Shown here in pieces: positions 1-5,764 of a stretch of 7,624 bases of DNA (its first letter is position 1; each line of letters opens with the position of its first letter). Both the position numbers and the translations under genes were made by a program. The stretch comes from Gemmatimonadales bacterium UBA7835 (GTDB lineage: Bacteria; Gemmatimonadota; Gemmatimonadetes; Longimicrobiales; Gaopeijiaceae), in NCBI GenBank assembly GCA_002500925.1, contig DLTN01000028.1, forward strand, positions 1 to 7,624. The letters run 5' to 3'. Under the pieces are notes generated by a model. The model was not told where the DNA came from. It saw only the letters and a program-made list of their open reading frames with translations, and made no database searches.

Positions 1-197
1 TACTTCTGACTTCTGACGATTCCGGTGAAGGTTTTTTTCTCCTATCGGCCGGTGAGGAAGCCGACGTCAATGTTTCTGAGGTTGGCCCTCGAATAGCGGC
101 TGTGCTAGAGGGAAAGGGTGGGGGGTCCGGTCGCGTGTTCCAGGGCCGCGCAACCCAACTTTCCAAATCAGGCGAGGCGGTGGCGCTAATTAGGTAA
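1..197 (+). CDS. C-terminal end of a DHHA1-domain protein, probably an alanyl-tRNA editing protein (partial)
   Basis: An open frame enters from the left edge (first full codon at 3) and stops with TAA at 195-197, giving 64 residues. It is too short and startless to be listed as an ordinary ORF. The visible part contains FFLLSAGEEADVNV, then IAAVLEGKGGGSGRVFQG, and ends EAVALIR. The GKGGG..xxFQG pattern is the hallmark of the DHHA1 domain found at the C-terminus of alanyl-tRNA synthetases and of the stand-alone AlaX-type proteins that hydrolyse mischarged Ser- or Gly-tRNA(Ala) in the cytoplasm. The FQG ending resembles the stand-alone editing proteins more than the usual AQAGG-type end of full AlaRS, so I favour an editing protein. 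The catalytic and zinc-binding parts lie outside the window. A DHH-type phosphoesterase with a DHHA1 tail is the main alternative. Confidence 0.75.
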   Translation, partial: LLTSDDSGEGFFLLSAGEEADVNVSEVGPRIAAVLEGKGGGSGRVFQGRATQLSKSGEAVALIR

Positions 198-217
198 GTC
201 AGCAGGATGCGATGGTT

Positions 218-232
218 ACCAGTCGCACTGGT
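218..232 (+). terminator. Short perfect hairpin after the DHHA1 gene (weak terminator candidate)
   Basis: ACCAGT-CGC-ACTGGT forms a 6-bp perfect stem with a 3-nt loop, starting 20 bp after the TAA of the upstream gene. No T-tract follows (the next bases are CTAGGGATTGAG), so it does not meet the usual criteria for an intrinsic terminator. It could be transcript-end structure or chance. Confidence 0.2.
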
Positions 233-239
233 CTAGGGA

Positions 240-268
240 TTGAGACAAGTTGTGTCCATCCATAAACT
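240..268 (+). promoter_or_regulatory. Possible sigma70-like promoter for the 88-aa gene
   Basis: TTGAGA (240-245) matches the -35 consensus at 5 of 6 positions. It is followed after exactly 17 bp by TAAACT (263-268), which matches the -10 consensus at 4 of 6. Transcription would start close to 275, leaving only about 10 nt before the ATG at 286. That fits the lack of a clear Shine-Dalgarno sequence there. The -10 match is imperfect and the organism's promoter consensus is unknown, so this remains tentative. Confidence 0.3.
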
Positions 269-285
269 GATCTCGGATCTTACAT

Positions 286-552
286 ATGCCCTACATTGAC
301 CAACTGTCACGAACCCGAATTGCTGGGGGTGAACCACCTTCTAGCCCGGGAGAGCTCAACTACGCTTTAACGATGCTAGTCAATAGCTATTTACGGAGTG
401 CCGCAGAGGATGCGGGCCGTGTCCGGTACGCTCATTTGAACGAAGTAGTGGGCGTCCTGGAGTGCGCGAAGCTTGAGCTTTACAGACGTGTAGCCTCCCC
501 CTATGAGGATCAAAAGATGACCGAAAGCGGGGACGTATATTCAATCGTGTGA
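286..552 (+). CDS. Small conserved protein of unknown function (DUF6899-like)
   Basis: This encodes 88 residues starting at ATG with MPYI and ending GDVYSIV. The pattern of N-terminal MPYI, a central PGELNYALTML segment, and the block NEVVGVLECAKLELYRRV followed by PYEDQK and GDVY matches, from memory, a widespread family of roughly 80-100-residue proteins of bacteria and phages with no known function (I recall it as DUF6899). The protein has no signal peptide, no membrane segment and no cysteine cluster. It is mostly polar and probably helical, so it should be a small soluble cytoplasmic protein. The strong match over most of its length argues that the reading frame is real. No good Shine-Dalgarno sequence precedes the ATG. 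The nearest neighbours (DHHA1 protein 88 bp upstream, MscS channel 130 bp downstream) do not reveal its role. Confidence 0.75.
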   Translation: MPYIDQLSRTRIAGGEPPSSPGELNYALTMLVNSYLRSAAEDAGRVRYAHLNEVVGVLECAKLELYRRVASPYEDQKMTESGDVYSIV

Positions 553-669
553 TGCGACTAGGGACTAACACTTGTAATAGTTTTCGCTGCATAAGCAGAT
601 GCTCCCGCACTTGGCTTGATTTTGGCGGGGGCGAGATTTGCGCGGGATCCTGTAGGCCCACTTTTGCTT

Positions 670-675
670 GGGGAG
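670..675 (+). promoter_or_regulatory. Shine-Dalgarno sequence fixing the MscS start
   Basis: GGGGAG lies 7 nt upstream of the ATG at 683-685, an ideal spacing. It overlaps the codons that would follow the alternative TTG start at 668, which argues that translation begins at 683 and not 668. Confidence 0.6.
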
Positions 676-682
676 CTTCCTA

Positions 683-1747
683 ATGAACGAGTTTCTGGCT
701 CAGCCTTTTTACGGAAATACGATTCTGCAGTGGCTCATCGCGGCCGGAATCGCGGGTGGATCTGTGCTCGTCGGAAAGACGGTGTACCGGTTGACCAGTG
801 GAGTTATCCAGAACGCTACGAGAAAGACTGAGACAGAAGTTGACGACTTCATAGTGGATACGATCGGGGAGCCCGTCGTGGTTGTTGTAACAGTCCTCGG
901 TTTCTGGATAGCAGTCCAGACTCTATCGTTGCCAGTCAGCGTCGACGCGTTCCTGTGGGTGGCGACTGAGGCGGCCATAGTCCTTTCTGTGACATGGGCT
1001 CTAGCGAGGGTGTGGGACGCCTTCGTCTCCGGGTGGGTCACGGCTCTCGTCTCAACGAGCGATAGTGACCTCGATGACCAGCTTCTACCTATAGCAAGGC
1101 GTGGGGGTAAGTCAGCAGTCTGGATAGTCGGTGTGGTCGTTGCCCTCAATAACGCCGGTTACGACGTGATGGCGCTGATCGCTGGCCTGGGCATCGGTGG
1201 CTTGGCTCTCGCCATGGCTGCTAAGGATACCGTGGCCAACTTCTTCGGTGGTTTTACGATCTTTACGGATCGCCCCTTTTCAATTGGTGACCGAATCGTG
1301 ATCAGCGGATTCGAAGGCTCGGTCAGCGAGATCGGGATCCGAAGCACTCGACTCAAGACCCTCGCCGGCCGGGAAGTCACCATTCCCAATTCTCGTTTTG
1401 CCGACTCAGCAGTAGAGAACGTTTCGCGTGAGCCAAACCGAAAGATTGTGCTAAATCTCGGCTTGACCTATGACACTACCCCTGGGGAGGTGCGTCGCGC
1501 GCTTGATCTCTTGAGGGAGATAGTAGAGTCGCAGGGAGAGCACACCGAGGAGGACATTACCGTAGGGTTTGATTCGTTCGGTGACTTTGCTCTAGGTGTA
1601 ACAATGATCTACTACATCGCCAAAGGGGCGGACGTGATGAGCGTGCAGACTGCCGTCAATCTTGCAATTCTAGAGTGTTTCGAAGCCGAGGGTCTAGACA
1701 TGGCATTCCCTACGCAGACTATTCACACGGTCTCGAGCCAGGAATAG
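683..1747 (+). CDS. Small-conductance mechanosensitive channel, MscS family
   Basis: This encodes about 354 residues from the ATG at 683; an in-frame TTG at 668 would add five. It is an inner-membrane channel that opens under membrane tension to release small solutes during hypo-osmotic shock. Hydrophobic helices lie at about residues 14-34, 63-85, 89-111 and 144-160. The pore-lining helix follows at about 162-195, with the Gly/Ala-rich GLGIGGLALAMAAKD and FFGGFTIF. The family beta domain comes next, with RPFSIGDRI (197-205) and the TIPNS signature (233-237). An alpha/beta C-terminal domain follows to about residue 345. It is longer than E. coli MscS (286 residues) because of extra N-terminal helices, as in YnaI/YbdG-like members. 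The exact subfamily cannot be assigned by eye. The gene is 130 bp from its upstream neighbour and converges with the sulfatase gene across a 77-bp gap. Confidence 0.93.
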   Translation: MNEFLAQPFYGNTILQWLIAAGIAGGSVLVGKTVYRLTSGVIQNATRKTETEVDDFIVDTIGEPVVVVVTVLGFWIAVQTLSLPVSVDAFLWVATEAAIVLSVTWALARVWDAFVSGWVTALVSTSDSDLDDQLLPIARRGGKSAVWIVGVVVALNNAGYDVMALIAGLGIGGLALAMAAKDTVANFFGGFTIFTDRPFSIGDRIVISGFEGSVSEIGIRSTRLKTLAGREVTIPNSRFADSAVENVSREPNRKIVLNLGLTYDTTPGEVRRALDLLREIVESQGEHTEEDITVGFDSFGDFALGVTMIYYIAKGADVMSVQTAVNLAILECFEAEGLDMAFPTQTIHTVSSQE

Positions 1748-1824
1748 CGTAACAATCACTTTGACTGTGTATTAGCTGGTCCGGGTAAGCTGCAGTCCCT
1801 GTTGTAACATTGAGGACTGGGGTC
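1748..1824. other. Convergent intergenic gap between the MscS and sulfatase genes
   Basis: This 77-bp gap is where transcripts from both strands should end. I see no strong GC-rich hairpin with a T-tract on either strand. The best structure is an 8-bp stem with one A-C mismatch at 1812-1819 and 1826-1833, which overlaps the last codons of the sulfatase gene. Confidence 0.4.
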
Positions 1825-3303
1825 TCAGCCCTCGCCAGCGCTAGCGAAGTTCCAAGGCTTGTGGTCTGATTCTGTCCTGGAATCCATCACGGCACGGATC
1901 TGCTCAACTACGCCCGGATACCGATCTGCTATATCGCTTGTCTCGAATGGGTCGGCTTCAAGATCATAGAGCTCAATGGGTGCATGGGGGTCTTCGTGAA
2001 CTCCTAGGCGGACACCTTTCCACTGACCCACGCGCACTGCTTGTGCGCCGTTCCAAAGACCATGGTACTCCCAATATAGTGAACGGTCATCGTTCCTTTG
2101 TTCTCCAAGGAGCGCGGGTAGGATCGAGGTGCCGTCTATATCGGCAGGGGCTTCCACTCCAGCTATATCTGCGAATGTCGGCATCATATCCCAGAATGCT
2201 GAGACCTCGTCACTCTCTGTCCCAGCCTCAATGTGTCCAGGCCATCGCGCTATCAGGGGTACACGTATTCCGCCTTCGTAGAGAGATCCTTTCAGTCCAC
2301 GAAGACCTGCCGTGCTCTCGAAGAATTCTGCGTCAACGCCGCCTGTGTAGGTCGTGCCGTTATCACTCGTAAACATCACGACTGTGTTTTCTGCAAGTCC
2401 AAGTTCGTCTAAGTGATCTAGAATCCGACCGATATGGTCGTCCATGCGCGTAATCATCCCTGCGTAGGCGGACAGAGGTCGGTGGTGCGGAAGATAGGTT
2501 GGATCCCCGAGGTAGGGTTCTTCCTCGAATGCCCCGTCGTATTGTGCCAGCGATGAGTCTGGAACCTGAAGAGCTACGTGCGGAATTGTGAAGGGGAGAT
2601 AGAGAAAGAACGGATGGTCTCTGTTCTCCTCAATGAAGCGGAGCGCGTCATCCGCCATCACGTCGAGGGAATAGTCATTCCCTTGGTATCGTTTATACTG
2701 CTCTGGATCAGTAGGATCTGTGCCTTCAAAACGTTGGTGTGCAGAAAAGTACTCGTTATCCAAATCGACTCGACTTCCGTTCCGCCACAGGTGTGTGGGG
2801 TAGAAATTGTGAGCGAGTTGCTGATCTAGGTATCCGAAGAAGTAGTCGAAGCCTTGGAAGCGGGGTTGCCCCAGTGATTCTCGACCTCCTAGACCCCATT
2901 TCCCAATTGCGCCGGTTACGTAACCGGCGTCTTGGAGCATAGTCCCGATCGTATAAGTGCCAGAGTCGAGTGGCATTTGTCCGAGCTCTTCTGGATCCGG
3001 GTATCCTCCCACCTCGTAGTTGTCTCGAATTTGTGACCTTAGCGTACTTAGCCCAGTAAGGAGTGTCCCTCTTGAAGGAGCACATACCGGGCTGCCGGAA
3101 TAGTGCTGCGTGAATCTCATGCCATCCGCTGCTAGCCTGTCGAGGTTTGGTGTTCTTATTAGGGATTGCCCGTAGGAACCAAGTTCTCCGTATCCTAGAT
3201 CATCGGCGAGCATGTATACGATGTTTGGCGGATTGGTGTCCGTAACCGGCGTGCAGCCCCCAATCACGAGGATGCCGAGAGCGAGTATTCGTGGCATTGT
3301 CAT
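1825..3303 (-). CDS. Type I sulfatase (arylsulfatase A-like), lipoprotein
   Basis: This encodes 492 residues. It is a formylglycine-dependent hydrolase that removes sulfate esters from a substrate that cannot be named from sequence. The N-terminus MTMPRILALGILVIGGC is a lipoprotein signal with acylated Cys17. Thr at +2 (no Asp) suggests outer-membrane or periplasmic anchoring. Metal ligands are seen in LADDLGYG (D34, D35) and SDNGT (D314, N315). The core motif CAPSR (74-78) supplies Cys74 for formylglycine conversion, plus R78. Other expected residues are K135 in GKWGLG, H242 in IPHVALQVP and K338 in LKGSLYEGGIRVP. In the second sulfatase signature the usual His after GKW is Gly; relatives with GKWGLG usually carry an AHNxYP segment, present here at 164-169. 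The start at ATG 3303 is preceded by AGAGAG at 8 nt. It lies 18 bp after the DUF5916 gene, so co-transcription is likely. No maturation enzyme gene is in the window. Confidence 0.93.
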   Translation of the reverse strand: MTMPRILALGILVIGGCTPVTDTNPPNIVYMLADDLGYGELGSYGQSLIRTPNLDRLAADGMRFTQHYSGSPVCAPSRGTLLTGLSTLRSQIRDNYEVGGYPDPEELGQMPLDSGTYTIGTMLQDAGYVTGAIGKWGLGGRESLGQPRFQGFDYFFGYLDQQLAHNFYPTHLWRNGSRVDLDNEYFSAHQRFEGTDPTDPEQYKRYQGNDYSLDVMADDALRFIEENRDHPFFLYLPFTIPHVALQVPDSSLAQYDGAFEEEPYLGDPTYLPHHRPLSAYAGMITRMDDHIGRILDHLDELGLAENTVVMFTSDNGTTYTGGVDAEFFESTAGLRGLKGSLYEGGIRVPLIARWPGHIEAGTESDEVSAFWDMMPTFADIAGVEAPADIDGTSILPALLGEQRNDDRSLYWEYHGLWNGAQAVRVGQWKGVRLGVHEDPHAPIELYDLEADPFETSDIADRYPGVVEQIRAVMDSRTESDHKPWNFASAGEG

Positions 3304-3321
3304 GTGAGGTTCTCTCTGGGT

Positions 3322-5637
3322 CTAGAAACGAAGTAGTCGTGTAGCCTTGATAGCGAGACCACGTGTCCGAAGCCCTGTACCATGCGGCCCCCTGTCGCGC
3401 TCGTCAGTCCACACAAGGAAGAACTCGCTTCCGGGCGCATATTCCCATCTGAAGCGGATGTTGCTGGACAGGATTTGGTCTGCCTCATTGTACTGGAGTA
3501 GGGCACTCGCGAACATGCGCGGCGTGAAGGCGTAGTCAGTTCGGAGGCGAAATACCGACTGTGTAGATTCAGCCTGAGGTAAGTTCAACACGTTGAAGCT
3601 TACGCCGGGCTCGAGCGAGAGGTTGTTGGTTAAGACCATCCGACTCCGATTTAGAGACAGCGAGCGGATCGACCCGTTGTAGAACGACCCCCATTGAAAT
3701 GCTACGCTACCGGACAGTATGCGCTGCGGGCCTCCGGTGTAGGAGATCCGCTGGCTGGTGAAGGTGTAGCTACCTTGTCCAATCGCTAGTTCATTGGACA
3801 CTTGGAATGGCTTGTCGAGTCGTTCGAACTCGCGGATACCTTCGATTGCCCATCGATCGCTGTTTTCCATTTCGATATCGAATCTTGCAGTCTGCAATCG
3901 GGACTGCAGTCGTCCTGAACCGTCCTGGAAGTAGTCTGCGTTAGCTTGCCAGCTCAATTTCCTTATCGCTTCGATAGACGTCGGCCTCGGACTGAAGCGC
4001 AAGCTTCCTGAAGACTTTTGAAAGTCGCTACGACGAAGGAAGCCCACCTCAGGATTGAAAGCGTCCCCCACTTTCAGATGAGAAGCGTCGGCCCCGTATG
4101 TGTCTCCGTTGTACGACATGGCGACTTGCCAACTCTGGTTATCACCATCACGAGAAGTGGTTTCGGTCTGCGACCAGTATGCTCCAGCTTCAAAGTTTTG
4201 GCCGAACCCAAATGAGGCGTCCATTCCGTACGCCTGGTTGGTCCCGTCGCCACCGGCCGCTATCGAACGGTTCGTAAAGAGAGCACCGATTGAACTCCGG
4301 GTTAGGATATCCCTCTGGATCCTTATTACGGAGTAGTTCGTGCTCTCGACCCCTTTAGGCTCGACGTTACCTGTCTGAATATTCACGAGACCCACATTGA
4401 ACGGACCTACCTTACCGGTGACGCGTCCTCCCGCTTGAATGGGTACAACTTGGCCTCGCTCTAGTCCTATCCGACGGCTATAGAAAAGGGTGGGGCGGTC
4501 GCCACCTCCTCGGGACCCACCGCCACCACCTCCTCGGAAACCACCACTTCCACCTTGGCCGAAATCAAATACACCTCTTCCTTCTAAAAAGAAGTCGCGC
4601 TTTTCGGGAAAGAAGAGGCTGAAACGAGTGAGGTTTACCTGCTGTTCGTCGACTTCTACCTGAGCGAAGTCGGTGTTGAGCGTAATATCAGCAGTCAGGT
4701 TTGCAGTGATTCCATACTTCACATCTAGACCGATATCGCCGGTCGCATCGTTGTTGATTGCGGGACTGGTTAGGCGGTTTGTTGAGAGCCCACCGATGGC
4801 ATAGGGCTTCAGTTCGAGGTTGCTGCCTGCAGGTGGCAGGTTCAGTTCGACTAGTGTACCGCCGGCTGATATTCGATTCATCGCCTGTGGCCCTGCTAGA
4901 ACAGGTGGGACCGGGTTTAGGTACGTCCATTCGTTCTTGTGTAGGATGGATCGTCTGAGTTGGATCCCCCACATCCGGTTTTCGCCCGATGTATATCGGA
5001 GTGACTTGAATGGGATTGCCATTTCAACGACCCACCCACCGTCGAATGTTCCTCCTTCTACGTCCCAAACAGGGTTCCAGTCTTTGTTCGGGCTTCCCTC
5101 TCCTACTACTGCATAATCCGCTCGTGCTCCCAGAGGGTTAGCGTAGAAGACCAGACCATTTCTGCGGTCGTAGAACGTGTCGAGCATAACTCCAAAGTGC
5201 TCGTTATTTCGCAGACCGTCGGAGTCTCGACGATACTCGTTGATCACCCAATCATCGGGGTCGGCAGAATCCCAACATCGGCATGTGATATAGAGGTTGT
5301 CATCATCAAAGGCGATCCATACGTCAGTTTGCTCAGACGACGGATTGCCTGCCACTGGAACCACCTGTATAAAATCTCCGAAAGGTTCGTATTCCTGATA
5401 GACGGACTCTTCGAGTCGCCCGTCTAGCACAATGGGTTCAGAAATCCTGATCGCACGCACGGTTGCGCGACCTCGGTCGTCTCGTGTTATGGAAGCGGGG
5501 AGTACGGGGGCGTTCGCTCCGTCTATGACCGTGGGTCTTCGTTCGTCTTGGCCTTTAACTTGGACGGGGTTAATGGCAACAGCTAAGGCGGTGGCCGCGA
5601 TTAGGCCACGAAGCAGTTCAAATGAAACTGGACGCAT
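3322..5637 (-). CDS. DUF5916 outer-membrane protein with CBM9-like N-terminal domain
   Basis: This encodes 771 residues from the ATG at 5637. A Sec signal peptide (MRPVSFELLRGLIAATALAV, cleavage near residues 29-30) makes this the proper start. The frame stays open to 5805, but that longer form would bury the signal and overlap the upstream gene. Residues about 60-250 resemble carbohydrate-binding family 9: IVLDGRLEESVY (69-80), DVWIAFDDDNLYI, and a later VVEMAIPFKSLRY. Residues about 255-771 form the DUF5916 region, with the family's DFAQVEVDEQQVN and FSLFFPEKRDFFLEG, then alternating beta-strands and a terminal Phe (LLRF) typical of outer-membrane barrels. A Gly-rich stretch lies at about 360-380. 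Function is unknown; binding or passage of a glycan or other ligand at the outer membrane is an inference from architecture. The sulfatase gene follows 18 bp later. Confidence 0.9.
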   Translation of the reverse strand: MRPVSFELLRGLIAATALAVAINPVQVKGQDERRPTVIDGANAPVLPASITRDDRGRATVRAIRISEPIVLDGRLEESVYQEYEPFGDFIQVVPVAGNPSSEQTDVWIAFDDDNLYITCRCWDSADPDDWVINEYRRDSDGLRNNEHFGVMLDTFYDRRNGLVFYANPLGARADYAVVGEGSPNKDWNPVWDVEGGTFDGGWVVEMAIPFKSLRYTSGENRMWGIQLRRSILHKNEWTYLNPVPPVLAGPQAMNRISAGGTLVELNLPPAGSNLELKPYAIGGLSTNRLTSPAINNDATGDIGLDVKYGITANLTADITLNTDFAQVEVDEQQVNLTRFSLFFPEKRDFFLEGRGVFDFGQGGSGGFRGGGGGGSRGGGDRPTLFYSRRIGLERGQVVPIQAGGRVTGKVGPFNVGLVNIQTGNVEPKGVESTNYSVIRIQRDILTRSSIGALFTNRSIAAGGDGTNQAYGMDASFGFGQNFEAGAYWSQTETTSRDGDNQSWQVAMSYNGDTYGADASHLKVGDAFNPEVGFLRRSDFQKSSGSLRFSPRPTSIEAIRKLSWQANADYFQDGSGRLQSRLQTARFDIEMENSDRWAIEGIREFERLDKPFQVSNELAIGQGSYTFTSQRISYTGGPQRILSGSVAFQWGSFYNGSIRSLSLNRSRMVLTNNLSLEPGVSFNVLNLPQAESTQSVFRLRTDYAFTPRMFASALLQYNEADQILSSNIRFRWEYAPGSEFFLVWTDERDRGPHGTGLRTRGLAIKATRLLRF
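4502..4537 (-). repeat. Short in-frame direct repeat encoding a Gly-rich loop
   Basis: The 12-mer CCACCTCCTCGG (plus strand) occurs at 4502-4513 and again at 4526-4537. The two copies are 24 bp apart, so both encode Arg-Gly-Gly-Gly in the same frame. Together with nearby GGN codons they make an interrupted glycine tract of about 20 residues in the DUF5916 protein. This looks like local duplication or slippage in coding DNA, not a mobile or CRISPR repeat. Confidence 0.6.
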
Positions 5638-5764
5638 CCGTGCACTCGAAAATTTTCGGATCGGGTGCCGAAGCGGGACGCGGTTCACCCGTACAAGACG
5701 GGCGGGAAGATTCTGGGTTCGTCCGTGCCCCGCAAGGGAGTGACCAACACTCAGAATTGCCGAT
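5638..5764 (-). other. Intergenic leader upstream of the DUF5916 gene
   Basis: This 127-bp gap is the only sizeable spacing within the minus-strand block and is where a separate promoter for the DUF5916/sulfatase pair would be expected. I find no convincing -35/-10 pair. It holds a perfect palindrome (described separately), a small hairpin with 5-bp arms at 5738-5742 and 5748-5752, and a wider pair of 6-bp arms, ATTCTG and CAGAAT on the minus strand. None is followed by a T-tract, so none is a clear terminator for the KAS III gene. Confidence 0.35.
5647..5658. promoter_or_regulatory. Perfect 12-bp palindrome, possible operator
   Basis: CGAAAATTTTCG is a perfect dyad centred between 5652 and 5653, ending 9 bp before the DUF5916 start codon at 5637. 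The position would suit a repressor or activator site or an mRNA structure near the ribosome-binding region. No second copy was noticed in the window, and AT-rich palindromes of this length can arise by chance. Confidence 0.3.

Noticed and set aside
668..682. TTG start for the MscS gene at 668
   Set aside because: The GGGGAG ribosome-binding sequence lies after this TTG and is ideally spaced for the ATG at 683.
553..682. Possible promoter or small RNA between the 88-aa gene and the MscS gene
   Set aside because: TTGTAA at 572-577 has no good -10 partner at proper spacing, and I see no stable stem-loop with a T-tract. The region holds nothing I can support apart from the ribosome-binding site at its end.
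709..1149. 146-residue frame on the minus strand inside the MscS gene
   Set aside because: The translation is a low-complexity run of Thr, Ser and Val with no motif, and it lies wholly opposite a strongly supported channel gene. It is a shadow frame.
1812..1833. Hairpin at the convergence of the MscS and sulfatase genes as a bidirectional terminator
   Set aside because: The stem has an internal A-C mismatch, overlaps sulfatase coding sequence and lacks T-tracts on either side.
1938..2372. 144-residue frame on the plus strand opposite the sulfatase
   Set aside because: It is rich in Arg, Cys and Leu without family features, and it overlaps the conserved C-terminal half of the sulfatase. It is a shadow frame.
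4502..4537. Repeated 12-mer as the beginning of a CRISPR or tandem-repeat array
   Set aside because: There are only two copies, they are in coding frame, and they encode Gly-rich protein sequence. The codon pattern explains them.
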